This document shows positions 9,009-15,761 of a stretch of 64,000 nucleotides of DNA, one piece after another. The DNA comes from Leptospira limi (lineage in GTDB: Bacteria; Spirochaetota; Leptospiria; Leptospirales; Leptospiraceae). The translations under genes were made by a program, and so were the position numbers. The stretch is from NCBI RefSeq assembly GCF_026151395.1, contig NZ_JAMQPV010000001.1, positions 496,001 to 560,000 on the forward strand, in the 5' to 3' direction. The notes beneath the pieces are model-generated. The model was not told where the DNA came from and searched no databases. It saw only the letters and a list, made by a program, of their open reading frames with translations. Numbering within the stretch: position 1 is the stretch's first letter; each line of letters starts with the position of its first letter.

Positions 9009-9344
9009 TTATGATTTAAAAAGATCACGTGCTGCATCCGAGGCACTTGATCTTTCAAAATCTTCTCTTTCAATGAGAGTTAGTTCCAATCCTTCTTTTT
9101 CAATTCTACTCAAAATTTTGGCAATATCTGCCACCTTACTCAATTTAGTTGCTAGATATTTGAAAGTAATTCCACAATCTGGGCATTTTTTATCTTTGAG
9201 GTAATTGAGACCAAGTTTTTTGCAATTTCCACAAGTTCCGTAAAGATCATCGATGTAGAGTAATTGTTTTTTTACATCGTCTACATTGAGTTGTCGCCAA
9301 ACTCTTACAAATTTAGTATTCTTTCCGGATACATCTGAAGTCAT
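9009..9344 (-). CDS. Small zinc-ribbon protein
   Basis: 111 residues from the ATG at 9344; a TTG two codons upstream is an alternative, and neither start has a good Shine-Dalgarno. The middle has a zinc ribbon of two CxxC knuckles, CGNCKKLG and CPDCG, separated by about 15 residues. The first 35 residues (VWRQLNVDDVKKQLLYIDDLYGT) resemble an N-terminal helical segment, and the tail is charged. Such small ribbons are usually nucleic-acid or protein binding. It is divergent from the DUF423 gene, with the two start codons only about 20 bp apart, leaving no room for separate conventional promoters outside the coding regions. Confidence 0.65.
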   Translation of the reverse strand: MTSDVSGKNTKFVRVWRQLNVDDVKKQLLYIDDLYGTCGNCKKLGLNYLKDKKCPDCGITFKYLATKLSKVADIAKILSRIEKEGLELTLIEREDFERSSASDAARDLFKS

Positions 9345-9365
9345 AGGCAATAGGAAGTATCAAAT

Positions 9366-9794
9366 ATGAAACTTGTCAAGAAGCAATCCGATTTAGTTTT
9401 AATCTTACTCATTTGTTTATCTGGTTTTTTAGCTGTGGCGATTGGTGCTTTTGGAGCACATGGTCTGAAAAAAATCATACCACCAGATCTTATGATCACC
9501 TTTGAAACTGGAAATAAATACCATTTTTATCATAGTATTACAGCTCTTTTCGTATTTTTGATGTTAATCTTTTCTGAACAAAATGAGACATCCGAGAAAA
9601 CAAAAAAATATCTTAGAATATCGATTTGGATGTTTTTGGTAGGAATTCTAATTTTTTCTTTTAGTTTATATACCTTAGCAATTACAGGACTTAAAATTCT
9701 TGGTGCCATCACTCCTTTTGGAGGAGTGAGTTTTCTGGCAGGTTGGTTTTATTTAGGACTTGGGATGTATTATTTTTTTGTTCCGAAAAAATAA
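9366..9794 (+). CDS. DUF423 family membrane protein
   Basis: 142 residues with four predicted membrane segments (LVLILLICLSGFLAVAIG; SITALFVFLMLIF; IWMFLVGILIFSFSLY; VSFLAGWFYLGLGMYYF). GAFGAHGLKKI after the first helix is the hallmark of DUF423 (YgdD/SpoIIQ-neighbour type small membrane proteins). The function of the family is unknown. AGGAAG lies eight bases upstream of the ATG. The last 25 bases overlap the convergent FliG-like gene. Confidence 0.85.
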   Translation: MKLVKKQSDLVLILLICLSGFLAVAIGAFGAHGLKKIIPPDLMITFETGNKYHFYHSITALFVFLMLIFSEQNETSEKTKKYLRISIWMFLVGILIFSFSLYTLAITGLKILGAITPFGGVSFLAGWFYLGLGMYYFFVPKK

Positions 9795-10096
9795 TGACCT
9801 TGTTTACTAATTAAATTTCTTGAAATAAGGCCGTCGGCAATGAGTAACAATCCTTCTGCGGCGGCTTTTTTTGACTCTTCTGAGCTATCTTTTTGTAATG
9901 CCATAAGTTCATGAACATACTTTCTTCTTTGCAAATCCAAAACACCTAACATTGATCCTGCGATCTTTTCGTCCATCTGTAAAAAAGCTAATGCCAATGT
10001 TTGTGGAGGTGTTTCATTACACAAATAGTATAATGCTAAATTATCAAAATACGAAAGTTGACTGAGTTTTTCTAATACTTGTTCTGATCCAGACAT
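9770..10096 (-). CDS. Small FliG-like (middle-domain) protein
   Basis: 108 residues. The segment ETPPQTLALAFLQMDEKIAG followed by LGVLDLQRRKYVHELMAL matches the EHPQ-containing middle domain of the flagellar switch protein FliG, which normally reads EHPQTIALILSHLDPEKAA with a following LPEELRAEV-type helix. Full FliG has about 340 residues, so this is a free-standing single domain. It may bind FliM/FliF or another motor-associated partner, or act in signalling unrelated to rotation. AAGGAA precedes the ATG. It lies 19 bp downstream of the M32 carboxypeptidase gene. The FliG link rests on one motif seen by eye. Confidence 0.6.
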   Translation of the reverse strand: MSGSEQVLEKLSQLSYFDNLALYYLCNETPPQTLALAFLQMDEKIAGSMLGVLDLQRRKYVHELMALQKDSSEESKKAAAEGLLLIADGLISRNLISKQGHYFFGTKK

Positions 10097-10115
10097 AGTG
10101 ATTCCTTTGATTCAA

Positions 10116-11627
10116 TTAATTGGATATTGAAACTTCCTTTACTTTTTCTTCTAAATATGAAATAAGATACTTCGCATTTGCCAGTTCGCCTGTAGCTTCC
10201 GAAACTAAATTTTCAATCGTTAAGATTTTTCCTTTGGAATGAATGTTTTTTCGTAACCAAGATAATAAATCCGAAAAATCACCTTTCGAAGCAAATTTGT
10301 TATGCGAATCGGGGTATTCTTGCGTAAATTTTTTAAAAAATTGTGCACTGAATATATTTCCTAAAGTATATGTTGGAAAATATCCGAAGACTCCCATAGA
10401 CCAATGAATGTCTTGTAAAACTCCTTCTGCATCGTTTTCAATTGTCATTCCAAAACTTTCTTTCATTTTAGAATTCCAAATTTCTGGTAAATCTTTGACT
10501 TTGATGTTGCCATTGATCAAATCTCTTTCGATCTCAAATCGCAATATAATATGGAGGTTATATGTGACCTGATCTGCTTCCACTCGTATCTTAGATTTTT
10601 CCGTGCTGTTGATATATTTATATAAATCTTGAAAAGGAAGTTCTGATTCAGACAATTCAAAGTCATTTAATAAAATGGGATACATAAATTCCCAAAAAGG
10701 TAAAGACCTTCCCACTTGGTTTTCCCACAGGCGACTTTGTGATTCGTGAATTCCTAAACTTAGATACTCCGTTAATGGATTTGGCCAATTTGGCATTGTA
10801 GACAATCCAGACTCATATAAAGAATGACCAGTCTCATGTAACACGCCGAAGATGGAAGATAATGGATCGGTTTCAGAATATCTAGTTGTGATTCGTTTGT
10901 CCCCTTTTCCTAAACTTGTGGAAAAAGGGTGGTTACTAATGTCTAATCTTGATTCTTTTTTTGTGAGTCCTAAAATGGCAGGAAGTCGATTACAGAATTT
11001 GGTTTGATTGGCAATTGGTATTGGTTTTTTGAACGGACTTTCGAACCTTGGAGCCTTTGATACAATCGGAATAAGTGAATTTTTTAAATCAGAAAATAAA
11101 ATTTGGATTTGGTTTGCCTTGGCACCCTTTTCATAGGAATCCAATAAAGCATCATAAGGTTCTGTCGTATAACCAAAGTAATCTGCCTGTTTTTTGGATA
11201 ATGTAACCAATTCCTCAAGTCTGTCCGAAAATAATTTAAAGTTTTTTTCCTTTTTTGCCTCAGCCCATTCTGCATGTGCTAAATTGGTGAGTTTTGCGAA
11301 TTCAGCAACGAATTCAGATGGCAATTTATCTGCTTTTTCTTTCTCCTCCATCAATATTTCAAGCTCACGATTCCATAATGACCTTTCCGATTCTGGAAGT
11401 TCTTTTGTGGTTAGTTTCGCAGATTGAATGAGCTCCAAAAAAGATGGATCCGTCATCCATTCATGGGTGAGTTCCGCAACAGCAGCAATTTGAGTTGATC
11501 GATACTCTCGTCCTTCTTCTGGCATCATCACTTCTGAGTCCCAGTGGAGAACGGATGAAATATCTTGGAAAAGTTTGATTTTTCGATATTGTTTTCGATA
11601 ATTTTCGAGCGCTTGAGGGAGGGCCAT
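10116..11627 (-). CDS. M32 family metallocarboxypeptidase (thermostable carboxypeptidase 1 type)
   Basis: A 503-residue cytosolic carboxypeptidase of the normal family length. The zinc motif HETGH is at residues 264-268 (His264, Glu265, His268), followed by ESQSRLWENQVGR, which supplies the third zinc ligand (Glu). IRVEADQVTYNLHIILRFEIE and the DIHWSMGVFGYFPTYTLGN segment are strongly diagnostic of M32. It removes C-terminal residues from peptides, with broad specificity except proline. The gene is transcribed away from the tRNA-Gly gene. Confidence 0.92.
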   Translation of the reverse strand: MALPQALENYRKQYRKIKLFQDISSVLHWDSEVMMPEEGREYRSTQIAAVAELTHEWMTDPSFLELIQSAKLTTKELPESERSLWNRELEILMEEKEKADKLPSEFVAEFAKLTNLAHAEWAEAKKEKNFKLFSDRLEELVTLSKKQADYFGYTTEPYDALLDSYEKGAKANQIQILFSDLKNSLIPIVSKAPRFESPFKKPIPIANQTKFCNRLPAILGLTKKESRLDISNHPFSTSLGKGDKRITTRYSETDPLSSIFGVLHETGHSLYESGLSTMPNWPNPLTEYLSLGIHESQSRLWENQVGRSLPFWEFMYPILLNDFELSESELPFQDLYKYINSTEKSKIRVEADQVTYNLHIILRFEIERDLINGNIKVKDLPEIWNSKMKESFGMTIENDAEGVLQDIHWSMGVFGYFPTYTLGNIFSAQFFKKFTQEYPDSHNKFASKGDFSDLLSWLRKNIHSKGKILTIENLVSEATGELANAKYLISYLEEKVKEVSISN

Positions 11628-11670
11628 AGACTCATTTTCTTCGACCCATACATTCTGGAACCAAAAATCA

Positions 11671-11701
11671 TTGACCCTTAACCCTCAGACAAAACTATGT
11701 A
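11671..11701 (+). promoter_or_regulatory. Possible promoter of tRNA-Gly
   Basis: TTGACC at 11671-11676 and TATGTA at 11696-11701 form a sigma70-like pair with a 19-base spacer. The predicted start would fall immediately before the tRNA gene at 11710. The spacer is longer than ideal, and an overlapping TATATA at 11700-11705 is too far from the -35. Confidence 0.4.
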
Positions 11702-11709
11702 TATACGTC

Positions 11710-11780
11710 GCGGGTGTGGTGTAACGGTAGCACAGCAGCCTTCCAAGCTTCTGGCGAGGGTTCGAGTCCCTTCGCCCGCA
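11710..11780 (+). tRNA. tRNA-Gly (anticodon TCC)
   Basis: A complete 71-base cloverleaf. The acceptor GCGGGTG pairs with CGCCCGC, the D arm holds AACGGTA, the anticodon loop CTTCCAA has TCC at the anticodon positions, and the T arm GAGGG/TTCGAGT/CCCTT is canonical. The anticodon stem GCAGC/GCTTC has one C-U mismatch at the second pair. The discriminator base is A. CCA is not encoded and must be added after transcription. Confidence 0.95.
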
Positions 11781-11840
11781 TGACAAACTCTCCAATTAAC
11801 CAATCACAATTTTCTAACGAATTGACTCGAACAGTGGCGC

Positions 11841-11960
11841 GAGCTGTTTTGTGAGCGACCCATAGGGAGCGAACAAAACAGAAAGAAAGCCACGATGGCT
11901 TTCGACGAGCGACGCCGTGCCTCGGAGCGCAGTAAGGACAGGATATGGTTTTGATTCGAT
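11841..11960. repeat. Structured G+C-rich intergenic segment with tandem hairpins
   Basis: Two perfect inverted repeats follow one another. CTGTTTTGT (11844-11852) pairs with ACAAAACAG (11873-11881), enclosing a GAGCGACCCATAGGGAGCGA core. GAAAGCC (11885-11891) pairs with GGCTTTC (11897-11903). GAGCGA-like words recur in the next 40 bases. The composition is clearly richer in G+C than the surrounding DNA. It sits between tRNA-Gly and the 122-bp element. No supported protein is encoded. Confidence 0.55.
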
Positions 11961-11994
11961 ATTCTTGGGAATGGTGCTTACAGAATGGATATCG

Positions 11995-12116
11995 GTATCC
12001 CCGCCCGATTTAGGGTGGGGAACTAGACCCGCCACCCAATACGTTCTCTCTATCACAAAGGTCTTATTTCAGAAACCAGAAGTACGTTTTTAAAAATTTA
12101 AATTAGAAAAAGTTCA
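11995..12116 (+). repeat. 122-bp interspersed element, copy 1
   Basis: One of three copies of exactly 122 bases. The first 66 bases are nearly identical to copies 2 and 3 and contain CCCCGCCC-GATTTA-GGGTGGGG (8-bp stem with one G-T wobble). GGGTGG can pair instead with the downstream CCACCC, giving two competing hairpins. A 46-base diverged middle follows, then the invariant AAAAAGTTCA. Similarity to copy 2 extends leftward to 11987 (GGATAT). The right end faces the 3' end of the minus-strand DUF1801 gene, 78 bp away. Confidence 0.85.
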
Positions 12117-12194
12117 TACTTTAGAAAAGGAAATAATAATATCTGACAATGAAGGTCTCACTTCCTACAATATTCTTAAAATGATCTCTGGATT

Positions 12195-12569
12195 CTATTT
12201 TTTGTTTTTTTTTTCTTTCGATTCATTTTCTTTGATTCTGAACCTTACGATTTTTCGTATCAGTTCATCTGGTATGGGTTCTGTGATTGGAAATTGAATC
12301 GATCCCTTTCCAGATTTATACTTAGAAATTTCTTTTTGGAACTTAATATTCCCTGATGGGAGTGCATAAAATCCAAGATGATTTTTATATGCGGCGAAAT
12401 GGACTAAATTCCCATTCTGAATAAACGTTGGAATTGCATACTTTATCGCCTCTTTTGCATTAGGTGCTTCTTCTCGAATGATTTTTCGGACATGATTCAA
12501 TTTAATTTGAATTTCCTTTGGAAACAAAAGTATATATTCATCTATATTTTCAGGTTTATTAGATTTCAT
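12195..12569 (-). CDS. DUF1801 domain protein
   Basis: 124 residues of the DUF1801/YdhG type: IDEYILLFPKEIQIKLNHV, IREEAPNAKEAIKYAIPTF, then NLVHFAAYKNHLGFYALP, all conserved in this family. Members are small cytosolic proteins; one Bacillus relative was proposed as an iron chaperone, but most are uncharacterised. The tail (RFRIKENESKEKKNKK) is rich in lysine. It is the last gene of the ArsR/AHSA1/MATE operon, 21 bp after the MATE gene. Confidence 0.82.
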   Translation of the reverse strand: MKSNKPENIDEYILLFPKEIQIKLNHVRKIIREEAPNAKEAIKYAIPTFIQNGNLVHFAAYKNHLGFYALPSGNIKFQKEISKYKSGKGSIQFPITEPIPDELIRKIVRFRIKENESKEKKNKK

Positions 12570-12590
12570 TTTAAACTTCCTTTAGATAGA

Positions 12591-13982
12591 TTAAACTTTT
12601 GTCTCTTTCCATTTTCCTTTTGTAAATAGCCAGAGTGTATATATACCGACTGATGTTTCAGATATCATCATGGCCCAAAAAACTCCACTATAACCAAATT
12701 CAAAATATTTTCCTAATGTGTATGCTAAGGGAATTTGAATGATCCAGAAAAAGATTACATTAATTTTAGTAGGAGTCATGGTATCACCCGCTCCATTAAA
12801 AGCCTGACTTGCTGCCATCCACCAAGCATAAACAAAATACGAGTAAGATACAATGCGTAACCACTCAGATCCTATTATAATTACTTTTGAATCAGAAGTA
12901 AAAATCCCAATTATCCTTTCACTTAAGAAAAAATATATTAGAGACACTAATACTAAATAACACATATTACATAAACCAGTAACCCAAACTGATTGTTCTG
13001 CTCGGTCTGGTTTTCCAGCTCCTAGATTTTGCCCTACCAAAGTGGCAACAGCATTTGACATCCCCCAAGATGGCATTAAAGTAAACATCATCGTTCTCAG
13101 GGCAATCGTTGCAGCGGCGACGGTCTGACTTCCAAATTCAGACAATATTCTCATGATAAAAATCCATGATGTCATACCAACTATCATTTGCCCTATACCA
13201 CCCAATGAAGTTTTGAGAATACCGATGATCGATTCCCATTCAATTTTAAGATGGCTTTTCATTATTTTTATATGTTTTCCACCTCGAAATAACAGCCACA
13301 ATTGAAATAACACACCAATGCCTCTTCCAATATTGGTAGCGATTGCTGCACCTGTTAACCCAAAAGCGGGAATTGGTCCCCATCCAAAAATAAAAATTGG
13401 ATCTAAAATGATATTTAATCCATTTGCAAGCCAAAGTACACGCATCGAAATGGCGGCATCCCCTGCTCCACGAAAAACAGCATTGATTAAAAATAATAGT
13501 ATAACAATGACATTACCACCTAACATCCATTGCATATATTGATGTCCTTCATTTAGGACCCATTCATCAGCTCCCATTAGTAATAACAATTCTTTAGAAA
13601 AATAAATTCCTGCGATAGAAAATGGAATTGAAGATAAGATCGCAATCCAAATCGATTGAATTGCGGCAATACCAGCCAAATCTTTTTCTTTTTCACCAAT
13701 GCGTCGAGCTACAATGGCTGTAACGGAAAAAGATAATCCCATTGCGATTGCATAAAGAAGAAATAGGTAAGTTTCTGTGAGTCCAACAGTTGCAACGGCA
13801 GAAGCTCCTAACGAACCTACGAAATAAATATCTACAACTGCAAAAACAGATTCTAATACTAGTTCTAAAATCATTGGGACAGATAATAGAAATATTGCCT
13901 TTCTTAAACTGATTTCAGTATAATCTTCCTCAGAACCAGATAATGCACTTTTTAAATCTTCCCATAAACTAGCACTTGTCAT
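12591..13982 (-). CDS. MATE family multidrug efflux transporter
   Basis: 463 residues with twelve predicted membrane helices and the twofold repeat of MATE antiporters. Segments FLLSVPMILELVLESVFAVVD and YFVGSLGASAVATVGL are typical of the first helices, and the second half repeats them with MIVGMTSWIFIMRIL and FGSQTVAAATIALR. MATE proteins export drugs or organic cations using a Na+ or H+ gradient. It follows the two-domain AHSA1 gene by 16 bp. Grouping with an ArsR regulator suggests inducible export or detoxification. Confidence 0.9.
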   Translation of the reverse strand: MTSASLWEDLKSALSGSEEDYTEISLRKAIFLLSVPMILELVLESVFAVVDIYFVGSLGASAVATVGLTETYLFLLYAIAMGLSFSVTAIVARRIGEKEKDLAGIAAIQSIWIAILSSIPFSIAGIYFSKELLLLMGADEWVLNEGHQYMQWMLGGNVIVILLFLINAVFRGAGDAAISMRVLWLANGLNIILDPIFIFGWGPIPAFGLTGAAIATNIGRGIGVLFQLWLLFRGGKHIKIMKSHLKIEWESIIGILKTSLGGIGQMIVGMTSWIFIMRILSEFGSQTVAAATIALRTMMFTLMPSWGMSNAVATLVGQNLGAGKPDRAEQSVWVTGLCNMCYLVLVSLIYFFLSERIIGIFTSDSKVIIIGSEWLRIVSYSYFVYAWWMAASQAFNGAGDTMTPTKINVIFFWIIQIPLAYTLGKYFEFGYSGVFWAMMISETSVGIYTLWLFTKGKWKETKV

Positions 13983-13998
13983 TTTTTACCTTCCGATC

Positions 13999-14967
13999 TT
14001 AAGAATTCGTATCCAGAAATTGATTTAATCTACTCAATGTTTGGTGAGCACCTTCAATTGCTCCAAAATCAACTACTGAGTTCCTGACACTTGCATTCGG
14101 AAAGGTCATTTTCATTTTGATAATGGTATGATTTTCTGATAACGCAGTAAACGTGATCCTTACAATGAAATTATCATCCTTATCAGTTGAGCCGGATCCA
14201 TGAATATATTCTAAATATTCGCCATCTCGAATTTCTTTATACTGAACTAAATTTGGATAAATAGTTCCATCGGGTGCCTTCATAGTATAAATCCATTTAC
14301 CACCTACTTTGAATTCTCTAAATTCAGTTGATGTCGTAAAACCATTTGGTCCCCACCAGAGATTTATATTGGTTGGATCTGCAAATGCTGCAAAAACATT
14401 TGCTATTGGATGTGCTAATTTTTTTTCAATTATCAATTCATTGGTTTCAGGTAATGTTTGTTCTTCTAGTTTTTCGAAACTTTGTGACCATCCTTCTTTC
14501 ATACCAGAATTTGCGAATCCATCGCGGATTTGGTTTGACATAAATTCCGTTATTAGTATAACCTTTGTTATTTCATTCGATTCTTCAAATAATACTCGCA
14601 ACTTCGAATTTAACATGGAACGATCACCGGTAACTCCAGCGATTTTTTGAACTTCTTTCACCCATTCATCAGGATGTTCATCAACTAAATCACTCATCAC
14701 AAAACTTTGATAAGGTGTTATTTCTAAAAATTTTCCTTTGACTGGATAATCGATTCCTTCTGGAGATCTCATCACAATTCGATATGATCCACCAACGTGG
14801 AAATCAAAGTCAACAATCGGATTGGTAAATCCTTTTGGTCCCCACCATTTTTCAATATGTAGAGGATTTGTCCAAACTTCCCAAACTAGTTTTAATGGTG
14901 CCCGAAATGTGCGTTCTAATCTTACGATTTTTTCCTCTAATGTGAGAATGGCTTCTTTTTGGTACAT
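13999..14967 (-). CDS. Tandem SRPBCC (AHSA1) protein
   Basis: 322 residues forming two consecutive AHSA1-type START-like domains, about residues 8-160 and 163-320. Each begins with the same pattern: FRAPLKLVWEVWTNPLHI with EKWWGPKGF, and LAHPIANVFAAFADPTNI with NLWWGPNGF. Such domains have a hydrophobic cavity for small ligands and are often paired with ArsR-like regulators. Most family members have a single domain, so this is an internal duplication or fusion. The ATG lies one base after the ArsR gene stop. Confidence 0.88.
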   Translation of the reverse strand: MYQKEAILTLEEKIVRLERTFRAPLKLVWEVWTNPLHIEKWWGPKGFTNPIVDFDFHVGGSYRIVMRSPEGIDYPVKGKFLEITPYQSFVMSDLVDEHPDEWVKEVQKIAGVTGDRSMLNSKLRVLFEESNEITKVILITEFMSNQIRDGFANSGMKEGWSQSFEKLEEQTLPETNELIIEKKLAHPIANVFAAFADPTNINLWWGPNGFTTSTEFREFKVGGKWIYTMKAPDGTIYPNLVQYKEIRDGEYLEYIHGSGSTDKDDNFIVRITFTALSENHTIIKMKMTFPNASVRNSVVDFGAIEGAHQTLSRLNQFLDTNS

Positions 14968-14968
14968 T

Positions 14969-15322
14969 CTATTCTTTTCCTTTTGTTTGTTGTAAATCCA
15001 TCAAGTATTGGTCCAAACGATCAAAACGTTCTTCCCATAACTTTTTATATTGTTGTAACCATAAATTAGCTTCTTCTAATGCTTCCGCTTTGATCCGACA
15101 AGGGCGGTATTGTGCCGATTTCCCTCTTTCAATCAAACCTGCTCTTTCTAAGACTTTTATGTGTTTTGAAATTCCTGGTAGGCTCATTTGGAATGGTTCT
15201 GCTAATTGCAATACCGTCGCCTCACCAGAGACAAGTTGCATGAGGATTTTTCTACGCGTTGGATCAGCAAGGGCTTGGAAGGTAGAATTTAAGGATTCTT
15301 CCGTTTGTTTTAATTTAACCAT
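14969..15322 (-). CDS. ArsR-family transcriptional regulator
   Basis: 117 residues with one winged helix-turn-helix: FQALADPTRRKILMQLVSG, LQLAEPFQMSLPGISKHIK (recognition helix) and VLERAGLIERGK. No cysteine pair of the metal-sensing type is present in the recognition helix, so it belongs to the non-metal, AHSA1-associated branch rather than to arsenic sensors. It is the first gene of a four-gene operon and probably represses it. Adjacent palindromes overlap the start region. Confidence 0.9.
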   Translation of the reverse strand: MVKLKQTEESLNSTFQALADPTRRKILMQLVSGEATVLQLAEPFQMSLPGISKHIKVLERAGLIERGKSAQYRPCRIKAEALEEANLWLQQYKKLWEERFDRLDQYLMDLQQTKGKE

Positions 15323-15325
15323 TTA

Positions 15326-15346
15326 GTTAATTAACCTTTTAGCTAA
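15326..15346. promoter_or_regulatory. Candidate ArsR operator
   Basis: Two perfect palindromes, GTTAATTAAC (15326-15335) and TTAGCTAA (15339-15346), lie directly upstream of the ArsR start codon (15320-15322). A position inside the leader is usual for autoregulation by ArsR-type repressors. Binding is inferred; A+T-rich DNA makes short palindromes more likely by chance. Confidence 0.45.
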
Positions 15347-15432
15347 ATAAAGCAATGATGTTGATTTCGTCAATCTGAATTACTAAAAATTGAGAAGTTC
15401 TTGGGTTTTGTTTGGGTACACTTGGGATATGA

Positions 15433-15554
15433 GTATCCCCGCCCGATTTAGGGTGGGGAACTAGACCCGCCACCCAATACGTCCTCTCTATCACAAAGTA
15501 GCTACGAAGAAAACTGATTTTGGTAAAAACGAAAATTTGTTTTGAAAAAGTTCA
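15433..15554 (+). repeat. 122-bp interspersed element, copy 2
   Basis: Same length and ends as copy 1. The first 66 bases differ from copy 1 by a single base in the ACGTYCTC segment. The middle 46 bases share AAACTGATT at the same offset with copy 3. The element ends in AAAAAGTTCA. Similarity with copy 1 continues leftward to 15425 (GGATAT). The right end faces the 3' end of the minus-strand old yellow enzyme gene, about 207 bp away. Confidence 0.85.
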
Positions 15555-15634
15555 CCTTAACAACCCAAAACTTTTGGATTCGGAAGTACTTTGAGTTTGG
15601 ATCGGTGATGCGCCAGGGATCTGGAGGGCTTTAG

Positions 15635-15661
15635 GTCCAATGAGGTGAAACCTCTTTGGAC
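15635..15661. repeat. Intergenic hairpin
   Basis: GTCCAA (15635-15640) pairs with TTGGAC (15656-15661) and GAGGT (15642-15646) with ACCTC (15650-15654), with a T-T mismatch between the stems and a three-base loop. It is eleven base pairs in total and G+C-rich relative to its surroundings, and it lies in the structured segment next to copy 2. No T-run follows, so it is not a typical terminator. Confidence 0.5.
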
Positions 15662-15732
15662 GGGAGCGAGAGCGGACCCCGTAGGAGCCCGTTCCTTTAT
15701 AGAATTTAGCATCTGTTAAAGTCCAAATTGAG

Positions 15733-15752
15733 GCGCCCATAAAAATGAGCGC
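15733..15752 (-). terminator. Possible terminator hairpin after the old yellow enzyme gene
   Basis: On the minus strand GCGCTCAT-TTTT-ATGGGCGC forms an 8-bp stem with one T-G wobble, starting 10 bases past the gene's stop codon. No U-run follows on that strand (a TTTT follows on the plus strand instead), so its role in termination is uncertain. Confidence 0.35.
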
Positions 15753-15761
15753 TTTTATCAA

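Larger units (their letters stand above)
11781..12194. other. Intergenic region between tRNA-Gly and the DUF1801 gene
   Basis: 414 bases with no supported gene. It holds the tandem-hairpin segment (11841-11960) and copy 1 of the 122-bp element (11995-12116). The remaining bases are A+T-rich, and I see no further feature in them. An 80-codon minus-strand reading frame runs through the repeat and is judged fortuitous. Confidence 0.7.
15323..15761. other. Intergenic region between arsR and the old yellow enzyme gene
   Basis: 439 bases without a supported gene. It holds the ArsR operator candidate, copy 2 of the 122-bp element (15433-15554), a strong hairpin (15635-15661) and a second hairpin (15733-15752) behind the old yellow enzyme gene. 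A 69-codon minus-strand frame (15552-15761) ends on the element's own TGA and is treated as fortuitous. Confidence 0.65.

Noticed and set aside
11814..12056. 80-codon minus-strand frame
   Set aside because: It runs through the tandem hairpins and copy 1 of the 122-bp element, has no ribosome site and no recognisable protein pattern.
11995..12116. Integron attC site
   Set aside because: I looked for the RYYYAAC/GTTRRRY ends and complementary L/R boxes; they are not present, and no integrase gene is in the window.
15552..15761. 69-codon minus-strand frame ending on the element's TGA
   Set aside because: Starts with TTG, overlaps a hairpin-rich non-coding segment, and its composition follows the structured DNA rather than codon use of neighbours. 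Kept only as context for the repeat.
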